Shown here: piece by piece, positions 25,904 to 34,864 of the stretch
Position numbering within the stretch: the first letter of the stretch is position 1
Layout of the letters: each line of letters opens with the position of its first letter
Source: Chloroflexota bacterium
GTDB taxonomy: Bacteria; Chloroflexota; Anaerolineae; UBA4142; SHND01
Reading direction: 5' to 3'
NCBI GenBank assembly: GCA_004295045.1
Contig: SHND01000037.1
Location: 39,834-103,833, forward strand
Length of the DNA stretch: 64,000 nucleotides
The notes under the pieces: generated by a model
Seen by the model: only the letters and a program-made list of their open reading frames with translations
What the model was told of the DNA's origin: nothing
Database searches by the model: none
Program-made: the position numbers and the translations under genes

Positions 25904-28876
25904 TCATGTCTGTTGCTCACGCGCGCGTTCCAGATTCAGCGCCAATAATTTTTCCAAAATTTCAGCGTCGGACAAAGCGCGTGACCAGCCATACGCATCC
26001 AACACTGCGTCGTCTAATTTTCGATGCGCGTTTTGTAACCATTGCGGATTTTGATTGTACAAATTGGTCAATGTTCGATCGCGTTCGCGTAGGGACGAAG
26101 CATTGACATGCGCGGGCGCGGCTCGATTCACATACGCGTCGGTCAATGTTCGATCGCGTTCGCGTAGGGGCGAAGCATTGACATGCGCGGGCGCGGCTCG
26201 ATTGGCATCCGCGTCGGTCAATGCTTCGCCCCTACCGTCCATCGCGCGCGGATTCAGCCAATTGTCGCGCAACTCGACCAACGCGCGCGCCGCGTCTGCA
26301 ATCGCGATGACGCGCGGGTCATTTTGATTTTCTTGTCCCGGCAGAAACGGAAAGGGAAAGGTTTCAAAGGTTGTGGTGGGGGTGTAGAGCGGACGAGTCT
26401 CAAGCGACGTTCCCATTCGCAATGCCCATAATTGATGCAACTTGGAATGAAGCACACCGAAAAAGTATTCATCATCGCGAGCAATTGCAACAACTGCGCT
26501 GTCCGCCAACACTTGCGACGGAATCCAAACAAAAACACGATGTTTGGATACACGCGGCGTGGCGATGTATCGCGAAAGATTTGCCAACGCCTTTCTCATT
26601 CCAACGCGCGTTTCACCATGTAGCCACCACCTTTCGCGGTGATTCTTCCGTCTTACATTATCGCGAAAGGGTTTAACATTTTTTTTCACGTGTTCAAATG
26701 GCAACTCATATTGCGCTGCTTCTTCAAGCGACATATTCGTTCCGAAATCAATAATCCACATGTGCCGTGAGCGACCTGTAATATCTTGCCCATCCGTCCA
26801 AGGTTTTACGATATCACGATTTGATTTTCTGTTTGGATTGCCTCGCGCGTCAAGCATTGCGTCTGCTTGTTCAGGGGTCAAATCAAAGTCACCAGATTTC
26901 TGGGTGCCGATAAAACTCAAATTGAGATTCTCTTTTAACGATTTCGCAGATGTTATGTCAGCAAAACCTGTCAAATCTGAATTAATTGCAATCGAAGGAT
27001 TTCCATCTAGCGATTTTTCTTTTTCGCTCCCATTATCAAATCCAACCATTGAAATATTCACCGCTGCGCCATCCAAAATCCAATCGCGGTCTGAAACAGC
27101 AAAGAAAATATCTCCTGTTTCTTTGATGCGTTCCAAGACGCGACGATTCGCTCCGCCGCGAATTGAATTTGTTGCGAGCAAGCCCGCGCGTCTTGCTTGA
27201 CCACTTGCAATCATCGCACGCGCTTTTTCAAACCAATAGCACACCAAATCACTTTGTCCCGGAATGCGTTCCGCGTACAACGCGCGCAACGCGTCCACAT
27301 ATTCATCGCCTAATTCCGCGCGCATTTTCTTGTCACCCAAAAACGGCGGATTGCCGATGATGACATCGGCGGACTGCCATTCGGGTTCGCGCGGCGCTTC
27401 CAAACCTTCGAGGTTTTCAACATCTCGAAGGTTTATGATCGCATCTATATTCTGAAAATTATGCAGCGGCTGCAAAATCGGTTCGGGCGGAAAGCCGTAA
27501 CCGTTTTCGTGGAGCCATTGAATATATCCAATCCACACCGTCGCCTGCGCGAGTTCGTACGCATACGCGTTGATTTCGATGCCGTGCAACTGCGAAGGAT
27601 GCACGGTCGGGAAAGCGGGCTGTACGCGCAGTTCGCGCATGAACGCACTCACACTCTTTTCCATATCGAGCAGCGCCTTTAACGCGACATACAAAAAGTT
27701 GCCGCTACCGCACGCGGGGTCGAGAACTTGGACGCGCGCGATTTCCGCCGTAAATCCCATCAACATGGTTTGCAGCTGCTTGTCCAACTGCGCGCGTTTC
27801 TTAATGATGGAAGTATGGTTGCCTTTAAATTCCTCGCGCTGGGCGGCGAGGGCGCGCGCCGCGTTTTGAATTTCAAGCCAACGTCGGCGCAAGGGCAGCA
27901 TCAAGACGGGTTCGACAATCAATTCAATATCGGCGCGGCTGGTGTAATGCGCGCCGATTTGTGAACGTTTGGCGGGGTCGAGCGAGCGTTCAAACAGTGT
28001 GCCAAAAATGGACGGCTCGATGGAGGACCAATCGAGGTCGCTCACGCGCTGCAAAATTTTCAGCCCGTCAGAATCCAGACTTGCGCTGAGGGACGAAGCG
28101 TCATGCGCGGCATCGTCGTCGAACAAACCGCCGTTAAACTTTTTGATTTCTTCGACGCCAAAATAGCCGCCGCGCGCCATCGTCCGAAAAAGTTCGCGCA
28201 GTTGCTGGGTGAGTTGACTCGTTTCGTTCCATTTGCGTTTGACGAGTTGACTAAAAATTTTATTGGGCAGCAAACCCACATCTTCGGCAAAGAGACAAAA
28301 CAAAACGCGAATGAGAAAATGCGCGGCGGTGGGCGCGTCCAAACCATATTTGCGTAATTGTTCCGCGAGTTTTCCAAATTCGCGCGCGGCGTGTTCCGTC
28401 ACTTGCGCGGTGGTCTGTGGCGATTTGAATTGGAACGGCTCGTAAAAGATCGCGCGCAGTTGTTCGCGCCCATGCGCTGTCAAAAGCGCGTCGAGCGCGA
28501 TCTCGGTGAGCTGTTTCGAGGTGTTGGTGAAATTGGTGTGAACGATGATGCGCTCAAAATCGCAGACCACCAACAGCGGCGGATTGAACAATGCTTCGCG
28601 ATATTGCAGCAGTTGTTGATATGCTTTATCTAAATCGGCGTGCTTGCCTTTGTATTCCCACGCGAAAAAACCTTTTTTCCAAACATCCGCAAAGCCCGTG
28701 CCGCCGTTCGTTTTGTCCGCGAATGCTTCAAACGTGAACCATGTGCCGGTAGGATCGGCTTGAGCTGGCGTAGGATGCTCAATCAAGTGACAGAGATCAA
28801 TAAAATGTTCTTGGTATGACGAACGCTCTTTTAGTTTTGCGTCGCGCCATTTTTCGACAAATTGTTGAGGAGTCAT
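25904..28876 (-). CDS. Type IIG (MmeI-like) restriction-modification enzyme
   Basis: 990 residues from ATG 28876; Met24 of the longer frame is preferred because a TATAAT ends 10 nt upstream. The N-terminal nuclease-like domain has FADVWKKGFFAWEYKGKHAD (D plus E-x-K). The N6-adenine methyltransferase has motif I DPACGSGNFLYVAL near 395 and motif IV GNPPFLGDKKMR near 510. The target-recognition and C-terminal helical region follow. The last 100 residues contain two 25-residue tandem repeats (unit containing NRAAPAHVNAS and LRERDRTLT) encoded by a repeat element, and a palindromic insertion lies just before motif IV. It would cut and methylate DNA from one chain. No separate specificity or helicase gene is near. 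Confidence 0.88.
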   Translation of the reverse strand: MTPQQFVEKWRDAKLKERSSYQEHFIDLCHLIEHPTPAQADPTGTWFTFEAFADKTNGGTGFADVWKKGFFAWEYKGKHADLDKAYQQLLQYREALFNPPLLVVCDFERIIVHTNFTNTSKQLTEIALDALLTAHGREQLRAIFYEPFQFKSPQTTAQVTEHAAREFGKLAEQLRKYGLDAPTAAHFLIRVLFCLFAEDVGLLPNKIFSQLVKRKWNETSQLTQQLRELFRTMARGGYFGVEEIKKFNGGLFDDDAAHDASSLSASLDSDGLKILQRVSDLDWSSIEPSIFGTLFERSLDPAKRSQIGAHYTSRADIELIVEPVLMLPLRRRWLEIQNAARALAAQREEFKGNHTSIIKKRAQLDKQLQTMLMGFTAEIARVQVLDPACGSGNFLYVALKALLDMEKSVSAFMRELRVQPAFPTVHPSQLHGIEINAYAYELAQATVWIGYIQWLHENGYGFPPEPILQPLHNFQNIDAIINLRDVENLEGLEAPREPEWQSADVIIGNPPFLGDKKMRAELGDEYVDALRALYAERIPGQSDLVCYWFEKARAMIASGQARRAGLLATNSIRGGANRRVLERIKETGDIFFAVSDRDWILDGAAVNISMVGFDNGSEKEKSLDGNPSIAINSDLTGFADITSAKSLKENLNLSFIGTQKSGDFDLTPEQADAMLDARGNPNRKSNRDIVKPWTDGQDITGRSRHMWIIDFGTNMSLEEAAQYELPFEHVKKNVKPFRDNVRRKNHRERWWLHGETRVGMRKALANLSRYIATPRVSKHRVFVWIPSQVLADSAVVAIARDDEYFFGVLHSKLHQLWALRMGTSLETRPLYTPTTTFETFPFPFLPGQENQNDPRVIAIADAARALVELRDNWLNPRAMDGRGEALTDADANRAAPAHVNASPLRERDRTLTDAYVNRAAPAHVNASSLRERDRTLTNLYNQNPQWLQNAHRKLDDAVLDAYGWSRALSDAEILEKLLALNLERAREQQT
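26066..26235. repeat. Tandem 75-bp units derived from the 72-bp GTAGGGGCGAAG element, inside the type IIG gene
   Basis: Two near-identical 75-bp units (26066-26140, 26141-26215) plus the start of a third. The second includes a full 72-bp element (26164-26235) with the same terminal inverted repeats and length as the intergenic copies. 75 bp equals 25 codons, and the reading frame stays open. Confidence 0.9.
27402..27434. repeat. Palindromic insertion in the type IIG gene
   Basis: AAACCTTCGAG (27402-27412) pairs perfectly with CTCGAAGGTTT (27424-27434). In the protein it encodes NLRDVENLEGL, between the NIDAIIN segment and the EPEW...NPPF motif, where relatives have a shorter linker. Confidence 0.7.
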
Positions 28877-28885
28877 GGCGAATGA

Positions 28886-28913
28886 ATTATAGCTGCGAAA
28901 AGATGATTTGCAA
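28886..28913 (-). promoter_or_regulatory. Promoter of the type IIG gene, leaderless
   Basis: Minus-strand TTGCAA (28913-28908), 16-bp spacer, TATAAT (28891-28886). The predicted start of transcription (about 28879) is at the ATG (28876). Confidence 0.6.
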
Positions 28914-28969
28914 GCGGCATCGCTTTTTTTGGCATATAATTCCATTCACTTTACGACAAGGTAACAAAA

Positions 28970-30361
28970 ATGATTACTCCTGTTCAAACTCTCTCCGACG
29001 ACGCGTTACAATTTCTGAAACAAACGCTCGGCGACGAATTGGTCACGACGAATTTTTCTGAACGCGAATATCACGCGCGCGACCAATCGTTTCATCATGC
29101 GCACATGCCCGCCGCCGTCGTCTTTCCCGAAAACGCGCAGCACGTTTCCGCGATTCTAAAATACGCGAACGAACATCTCATTCCCATAACTGCGTGGGGC
29201 GCGGGGACGAGCATCGAAGGCAATCCGATTCCTGTCGCAGGCGGCATCGTGATGGATTTCTTGCGGATGGATAAAATTTTGCGCGTCTACGCGGATGATT
29301 TTCAAGTGGATGTGCAGCCGGGAATCAAATACAAAGACATGAACGCGAAACTCGCGTCAGACGGATTATTTTTTGCGCCTGACCCCGGCGCGAACGCAAG
29401 CATCGGCGGCATGATTGCAAACAACGCGGCGGGGACGCGCACGCCCGGTTACGGCGCGACGCGCGACAATGTGTTTCGTTTGCAGGTTGTCTTGGCGAAC
29501 GGCGAGATTATTCACACGGGCACGCGTTCCAAAAAAACGTCGAGCGGCTATGACCTTGTGCATTTGTTTATCGGTTCCGAAGGCACGCTCGGCATTGTCA
29601 CCGAAGCGACGTTGAAACTGCACCCGATTCCCGAACATTTCAGCGCGGCAGTCGCGTCCTTTGAAACCGTCGCGGGCGCAACGCGCGCTGTTTCCGCCGT
29701 CGTGGGCGCGGGGTTGAAACCGGTGGCATTGGAATTTGTGGATGTCGCCACCGTCCGCGAACTCAACACCACCAACGAATTTCACCTGCGCGAAAATCCA
29801 ACCCTGCTCATTGAATTTCACAGCGCGACGCCGCACGCGCTGGAGCATGAACTCGCGCTCGCGCAAGAATTGTGCAATGACAATGGCTGCATTTTTTTTG
29901 AGGTGGGCGTCGGACGCGTGGAACGTGACCGTTTGTGGAAAATGCGGCACTCGACCTACGAGGTATTGGTACGCAATCATCCGGGCATCTCGTTTCTCAT
30001 CTGTGATGTCGCCGCGCCCGTTTCAAAATATCCCGAACTCGTCGCCGCGTGCGAACGAGAAATCAACGCGTTGAATTTGCCCGGCGCCTCTATCGTCGGA
30101 CATGCGGCGGATGGGAACGCGCATCCCCTCGTGCCGTATTTGCCCGATGACAAAGCGAGTCACGCGCGCGCGCTTCAAGCATTGGGCAATATGGTGCGCG
30201 TCGCGCTCTCTTTGGGCGGAACGGCAACCGGCGAACACGGCGTCGGTTTGGGCAAAATTCCATTCATGCGCGAGGAACATGGCGCAAGTTTGGATGTGAT
30301 GCGCGCCATCAAACGCACACTCGACCCGAACGGGATTCTCAATCCGGGCAAGATGTTTTGA
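28970..30361 (+). CDS. FAD-linked oxidase (glycolate oxidase GlcD / D-lactate dehydrogenase type)
   Basis: 463 residues. The PCMH-type FAD-binding half contains AWGAGTSIEGNPIPVAGGIV, the pyrophosphate-loop segment GANASIGGMIANNAAGTRTP, and GSEGTLGIVTEATLKL. The FAD-oxidase C-terminal domain ends with HAADGNAHPLV and GTATGEHGVGLGK, whose histidines bind the 2-hydroxyacid near the flavin. It oxidises a 2-hydroxy acid such as glycolate or D-lactate. The electron acceptor is unknown: no GlcE/GlcF or Fe-S partner is adjacent. It is divergent from the type IIG gene; a TATAAT at 28935 precedes it. Confidence 0.9.
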   Translation: MITPVQTLSDDALQFLKQTLGDELVTTNFSEREYHARDQSFHHAHMPAAVVFPENAQHVSAILKYANEHLIPITAWGAGTSIEGNPIPVAGGIVMDFLRMDKILRVYADDFQVDVQPGIKYKDMNAKLASDGLFFAPDPGANASIGGMIANNAAGTRTPGYGATRDNVFRLQVVLANGEIIHTGTRSKKTSSGYDLVHLFIGSEGTLGIVTEATLKLHPIPEHFSAAVASFETVAGATRAVSAVVGAGLKPVALEFVDVATVRELNTTNEFHLRENPTLLIEFHSATPHALEHELALAQELCNDNGCIFFEVGVGRVERDRLWKMRHSTYEVLVRNHPGISFLICDVAAPVSKYPELVAACEREINALNLPGASIVGHAADGNAHPLVPYLPDDKASHARALQALGNMVRVALSLGGTATGEHGVGLGKIPFMREEHGASLDVMRAIKRTLDPNGILNPGKMF

Positions 30362-30476
30362 TTCGAGCAGGGAACTCAAGCGGCAGCCGCGTTCGTATAC
30401 CATACAGACGCTCAAGCGAATTAAGGTTCTTTTCATCTTTTAATGGCATTCTATTCGCCAAAGCGCGAGAACTAAC

Positions 30477-30482
30477 TATAAT
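30477..30482 (+). promoter_or_regulatory. -10 box of moxR
   Basis: TATAAT ending 18 nt before the ATG at 30501. The short leader contains GAGG (30491-30494). The -35 is weak. Confidence 0.45.
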
Positions 30483-30500
30483 CGTTTCTTGAGGAAATCA

Positions 30501-31505
30501 ATGGCTTCAACTGTAACTCAAACTTCAACTCCCGCAGAATACCGCGTGCGCGTCCAGGTGGAACCGATTCGCGCGTTGGCAAATCAGGTACTCGAAAACG
30601 TTGAGCGTGTGATCATTGGCAAACATCACGAAGCCGAACTCGGACTGATCGCGCTGTTGTGTCAAGGGCATGTGCTGATCGAAGATGTGCCCGGCGTGGG
30701 CAAGACGATGCTCGCGCGGGCGTTTGCAAAATCGCTCGGCTGTACCTTTCGCCGCATCCAATTCACCCCCGACATGCTGCCAACCGATGTGACCGGTACG
30801 AGCATTTTTAATCAGCAAACGCGCGAGTTTGAATTTCGCCCCGGACCGATCATCGCGCAGGTGGTACTCACCGACGAAATCAATCGCGCGACCCCCAAGA
30901 CGCAGAGCGCGCTGCTCGAAGCGATGGAAGAGCGTCAAGTCACCGTAGATGGCGTAACGCACCCGATGCCGCAGCCGTTTCTTGTGCTTGCCACGCAAAA
31001 CCCCATCGAGTACGAAGGAACCTTTCCCTTGCCCGAAGCGCAGCTCGACCGCTTTATGATGCGGATTCACTTGGGCTATCCGACTGCGGGGGAAGAAGTG
31101 CAAATGCTCGAATCGCAGCAGCGGACGCATCCCATCGAGCAAATTCGCCAAGTGGTGAGCGCGCAAGACCTCCTCGCAGCACAGCAAGCGGTCAAAGAAA
31201 TTTATGTGGACCGTTTGATCAAAGAGTACATTGTCTCGCTGGTCGAAGCTACGCGCCGCCATCCCGATGTCTACTTGGGCGCGTCGCCGCGCGGTTCGCT
31301 CGCGTTGGTGAAAACGACGCGCGCGAAAGCGGCGATGCGCGGGCGCGATTTTGTTTCGCCCGATGATGTCAAAGAACTTGCCGATGCAACGCTGGCGCAT
31401 CGGCTCATCCTTTCACCCGCCGCGCGTTTGAAGCACGTGGATGCGCGCGCCATCGTGAATGAAATTGTAAATTCAGTGCCGGTACCCGGGGCACGCATTC
31501 GGTAA
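30501..31505 (+). CDS. MoxR family AAA+ ATPase
   Basis: 334 residues from ATG 30501, 6 nt after GAGG (an upstream TTG in frame lacks a site). Walker A is [16 protein letters not shown] and Walker [11 protein letters not shown]. The arginine-rich [14 protein letters not shown] and [19 protein letters not shown] motifs define MoxR. These ATPases act as chaperones for metal insertion or for partner VWA/DUF58 proteins. The next gene, 1 nt after the stop, is the DUF58 partner. The transglutaminase usually found third in such operons is 20 kb away at 51.7 kb. Confidence 0.94.
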   Translation: MASTVTQTSTPAEYRVRVQVEPIRALANQVLENVERVIIGKHHEAELGLIALLCQGHVLIEDVPGVGKTMLARAFAKSLGCTFRRIQFTPDMLPTDVTGTSIFNQQTREFEFRPGPIIAQVVLTDEINRATPKTQSALLEAMEERQVTVDGVTHPMPQPFLVLATQNPIEYEGTFPLPEAQLDRFMMRIHLGYPTAGEEVQMLESQQRTHPIEQIRQVVSAQDLLAAQQAVKEIYVDRLIKEYIVSLVEATRRHPDVYLGASPRGSLALVKTTRAKAAMRGRDFVSPDDVKELADATLAHRLILSPAARLKHVDARAIVNEIVNSVPVPGARIR

Positions 31506-31506
31506 C

Positions 31507-32859
31507 ATGGCATTTGTACGCTCGCTCTGGGCGCGCCTCCGTAGGCTCTACGAACGCTCCGGTTTCATTCTCAATCTCCGTCGCGTGTGGCTGCTCATTG
31601 TCATCTGGGCAGTGCTGGCAAATCTCGCCATCGCCACAAATCGCGATATTTTCTTTCGCCTCTCTTATTTGATCGTTCTGGTCGTCGCGGCGGCGTTCTT
31701 GTGGGCGCTCTACAGCATTCAATCGTTCAAGCTCGAACGCGAGATGGTGACGCCGCGCGCCCAAGTCGGCAAAGTCACCGAAGAAAAATTCAGCGCGACG
31801 AGCACGGGACGCATTCCCAAGTTGTGGATTGAATTGAGCGATGGCGGCAATATGCCGGGGCACTTGGTTGGGCGCGTTTTGAGTGGGATGGCGCCGCGCA
31901 TCAAGTACACGTGGAATGTACGGACACTGTGCCGTTTGCGCGGACGTTTTCATTTGGGACCGATCATCGCATCGTCCGGCGACCCATTCGGTTTGTTCAT
32001 TTTCAACCGAACGCTGCCCAACACGGAACGCGCGTTGGTGGTCTATCCCATGACTGTTGACCTGCCGATATTTGCGCCTAGTCTCGGCACGTTGCGCGGC
32101 GGCGATGCCCGTTTCCAACGCACGCATCACGTGACGACGAACGTTTCGGGGACGCGCGAATATACGCCGGGCGATTCGTTCAATCGGATTCATTGGAATT
32201 CGACGGCGCGCTACGAACGGCTCATCGTCAAGGAATTTGAACTCGACCCGACGGCAGACGTTTGGATTTTGCTCGATTTGGAGCGCGGGATTCATGCAGG
32301 CGCGTGGTGGGAACAAGCATGGTACGAGCGCGATTTGGACGAGGTGTGGCTGGAAAATCGCGGCGCCGCGCGTCAAGCGCCGCTTGCGCCCAACACCGAA
32401 GAGTACGCGGTGACGTGCGCGGCGACGATTGCAAAATACTTTTTGGACCACCAGCGCGCGGTGGGACTCGCCGCGTCGAACCACGAACACGCGTTCGCGC
32501 AGCCCGATCGCGGCGAGCGTCAGCTGACGCGTCTGTTGGAAATGCTCGCGGTTGTCGAATCCAACGGCAGCGAGCCGTTCGCTCAGCTGTTGGCGCGCGA
32601 AACCGCGACGATGAATCGCAGCATCACGCTGGCGCTCATCACGGCGTCGCCGGAACTCGAATGGATCCATTATGCGCATGATTTGCGGCGGCGCGGATTC
32701 CATCTCATCGCGATTTTGGTTGATGCGAGTTCGTTCGGCATGGGCGTTGATTTTGCGCCGGTCATTGGCGAGCTGGAGGCGGGCGGAATTGTGACCTATA
32801 CGATTCGACAGGGCGATGATTTGCGTGCGGTGTTGAGCGGCGGATTGGCGACGCGTTAG
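31507..32859 (+). CDS. DUF58 membrane protein, MoxR partner
   Basis: 450 residues. Two N-terminal membrane helices (VWLLIVIWAVLANLAI and LSYLIVLVVAAAFLWALYSI) are followed by a beta-rich domain. The DUF58 signature VSGTREYTPGDSFNRIHWNS then TARYERLIVKEFE is near 215-245. After this comes a VWA-like segment (DVWILLDLERGIHA) and a C-terminal Rossmann-like end. It begins 1 nt after moxR and is surely cotranscribed. Role in cell-envelope assembly or stress is inferred from family context only. Confidence 0.9.
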   Translation: MAFVRSLWARLRRLYERSGFILNLRRVWLLIVIWAVLANLAIATNRDIFFRLSYLIVLVVAAAFLWALYSIQSFKLEREMVTPRAQVGKVTEEKFSATSTGRIPKLWIELSDGGNMPGHLVGRVLSGMAPRIKYTWNVRTLCRLRGRFHLGPIIASSGDPFGLFIFNRTLPNTERALVVYPMTVDLPIFAPSLGTLRGGDARFQRTHHVTTNVSGTREYTPGDSFNRIHWNSTARYERLIVKEFELDPTADVWILLDLERGIHAGAWWEQAWYERDLDEVWLENRGAARQAPLAPNTEEYAVTCAATIAKYFLDHQRAVGLAASNHEHAFAQPDRGERQLTRLLEMLAVVESNGSEPFAQLLARETATMNRSITLALITASPELEWIHYAHDLRRRGFHLIAILVDASSFGMGVDFAPVIGELEAGGIVTYTIRQGDDLRAVLSGGLATR

Positions 32860-32949
32860 CGGGAATCGGTGCTATACTTTTCGGCGTGCGACAACTCACG
32901 CGGCGAACCTCCAAACGCAATTCACTCCTGAGGATAATCACTAACTTTT

Positions 32950-34221
32950 ATGAAACTATACAACACCCAATCCCGCCAAGTAGAAAGCCTTGATCCGCAA
33001 GACAAAACGGTTCGTTTGTACGTGTGCGGCATCACACCGTACGATACGACCCATCTCGGACACGCGGCAACGTACTGCACGTTCGATGTACTCGTCCGTT
33101 ATTTAGAGTACAGAGGCGCAGCGGTAAATTATTGCGAAAACGTCACCGACATTGACGACGACACGATCCGTGAAGCCAAAAAACGCGGCACCGACTGGCG
33201 CGCTTTGGGAAATTATTGGACCGCCCATTTCATGCGTGACATGATTGCGCTGAACGTGCGCCCGCCGAATCATTATCCGCGCGCGACCGAAACGATTGCC
33301 GAAATTATTGAATTTGATAAAACGTTGATTGAAAAAGGTTTCGCGTACGAGTCTGGCGGCAGCGTCTATTTTCACGTGAACGCGTATGAAAAATTTGGAC
33401 AGCTCTCGCACATTCCGCGCGATGAAATGCTGACGATTGCAAACGAGCGCGGCAATTTTCCCGATGATCCGAAAAAGCGCGATCCGCTCGATTTTGTCTT
33501 GTGGCAGGCGCAGGTGGAAGACGAACCCGCGTGGGATTCACCGTGGGGACCCGGGCGCCCCGGCTGGCACATTGAATGTTCGGCGATGAATTACAAAACG
33601 TTTGGACCGACGATTGACATTCACGGCGGCGGCGCGGACTTGGTTTTTCCGCATCACGAATGTGAAATCGCGCAGACGGTGAATTTTACGGGTGAGGATT
33701 ATTTTGCGCGCTATTGGATGCACGCGGCGATGGTGGGCTACGAGGGCGAAAAAATGTCGAAATCGCTGGGGAATCTGGTGATGGTTTCTGACCTCCTCAA
33801 AACCTTTCCGCCCGATTCGATTCGTCTCTATCTGGCGAAGCATCATTATCGGCAGCCGTGGGAATTTACTTTTGCCGATTTGGAAGCCGGCATGGCAGAA
33901 TGTTCGGAACTCGTGCAAGCTGCGTGTGCGCCGAGCGGGGATGGGCGCCCGATGGACGTTTCGGACTCGCGCGAACGTTTTGAAAACGCGTTGGACGATG
34001 ATCTCGATTCGCCCGTCGCCGCGCGTGAGTTATGTGAACTTGCGGATTCTATTCTCGAACATTCCGACGCGCGCCGCGATGTGAGTGAGGCGCAAATGTG
34101 GCTGCGGCGCGCGGCAAGCATACTCGGTTTGCGGCTGGACGCGTACGGACCCGAAGGACGCGTGCGTGAGGGCTGGGGACGCCATTTGAATCGTTTTCCA
34201 ACCGAAGACTTGGGCGCTTGA
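32950..34221 (+). CDS. MshC/cysteinyl-tRNA synthetase-like ligase
   Basis: 423 residues. The N-terminal motif is LYVCGITPYDTTHLGHAATY, which is the MshC form (CGITPYD-THLGHAATY); ordinary CysRS has CGPTVYD-HIGNAR. Downstream, WDSPWGPGRPGWHIECSAM, DIHGGGADLVFPHHECEIAQ, EKMSKSLGNLVMVSDL and SIRLYLAKHHYRQPWEF also track MshC. Zinc ligands C, C and H are all visible. The C-terminal region is short, without the full tRNA anticodon-binding domain of CysRS. MshC joins cysteine to GlcN-inositol in mycothiol synthesis; the substrate here is uncertain. A TATACT precedes it at 32873. Confidence 0.85.
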   Translation: MKLYNTQSRQVESLDPQDKTVRLYVCGITPYDTTHLGHAATYCTFDVLVRYLEYRGAAVNYCENVTDIDDDTIREAKKRGTDWRALGNYWTAHFMRDMIALNVRPPNHYPRATETIAEIIEFDKTLIEKGFAYESGGSVYFHVNAYEKFGQLSHIPRDEMLTIANERGNFPDDPKKRDPLDFVLWQAQVEDEPAWDSPWGPGRPGWHIECSAMNYKTFGPTIDIHGGGADLVFPHHECEIAQTVNFTGEDYFARYWMHAAMVGYEGEKMSKSLGNLVMVSDLLKTFPPDSIRLYLAKHHYRQPWEFTFADLEAGMAECSELVQAACAPSGDGRPMDVSDSRERFENALDDDLDSPVAARELCELADSILEHSDARRDVSEAQMWLRRAASILGLRLDAYGPEGRVREGWGRHLNRFPTEDLGA

Positions 34222-34252
34222 ACGAGGTCGCTTGGGGTTTCAATTTGGAAAT

Positions 34253-34289
34253 AAAAAACCGACGTACTCATTTCGAGGCGTCGGTTTTT
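34253..34289. terminator. Bidirectional terminator
   Basis: An A run with ACCGACG (34258-34264) pairs with CGTCGGT (34279-34285), followed by a T run. The stop codon of the minus-strand membrane gene lies in its loop. It serves both convergent transcripts. Confidence 0.85.
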
Positions 34290-34864
34290 GATTGCGGCTC
34301 GGGCGCGGCGCGCAATTCAAAAAAGTAAAACAAGACCTGAATTGCCAAGACAAAAAGGAATACGATTGCATCCAGCCGCAATAGTGTGTCGCCGCTTTGC
34401 CATTTCGAATAGTGCATTGCTACGGCGAACGACAAACTGCTCAACAAAATGACCATCGCCGAAAGAATGAACGTGATGGTCCATGCCTTGCCTAGCGCAG
34501 GAATTGTTTTCGATTTCCAAAGGAATGCGGCTTGCAGTTCGGGGAACTGTTCAAAATAATAATCTTTGATGCGATTCATTTCGCGAACGCTGTCGAACCA
34601 CGCTTGCCGCAAACGAATCAATTTGAACAAGGTGAGCATGCCAAGTATGCCCAAAGTGAGAAACAGCACGGAGATGCCTTGCGGAGGCAGATCGAGTTCG
34701 GTTGGTGAAAACGACGCGGCGGCAAGCAGGAGCGATCCAACCCCACCCACCAGCAGCAAGTACAAATTCACAATGACGGTACGGTCATTTTGTGCTTGGT
34801 ACGCGGTTTCGCGCGCATATTCAAATTCGAGTTCGAGGATCTTTTCGGCGTGCAATTCTTTCAC
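34268..34864 (-). CDS. Small polytopic membrane protein
   Basis: 198 residues from a GTG at 34864 that overlaps the manC stop (GTGA), implying translational coupling. An N-terminal amphipathic segment (KELHAEKILELEFEYARETA) is followed by four hydrophobic helices: VIVNLYLLLVGGVGSLLLAA, ISVLFLTLGILGMLTLFKLI, ITFILSAMVILLSSLSFAVA and AIVFLFVLAIQVLFYFF. They are arranged in two pairs around a soluble loop. The pairwise arrangement resembles small 4-TM proteins associated with signalling or transport, but no family is named. It is cotranscribed with manC. Confidence 0.65.
   Translation of the reverse strand: MKELHAEKILELEFEYARETAYQAQNDRTVIVNLYLLLVGGVGSLLLAAASFSPTELDLPPQGISVLFLTLGILGMLTLFKLIRLRQAWFDSVREMNRIKDYYFEQFPELQAAFLWKSKTIPALGKAWTITFILSAMVILLSSLSFAVAMHYSKWQSGDTLLRLDAIVFLFVLAIQVLFYFFELRAAPEPQSKTDASK

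Noticed and set aside
31405..32703. 432-residue minus-strand open frame across the DUF58 gene
   Set aside because: Same reason; no family pattern and no ribosome-binding site.
32950..34221. Ordinary cysteinyl-tRNA synthetase
   Set aside because: Signature motifs and C-terminal length fit MshC better; kept as a named alternative only.
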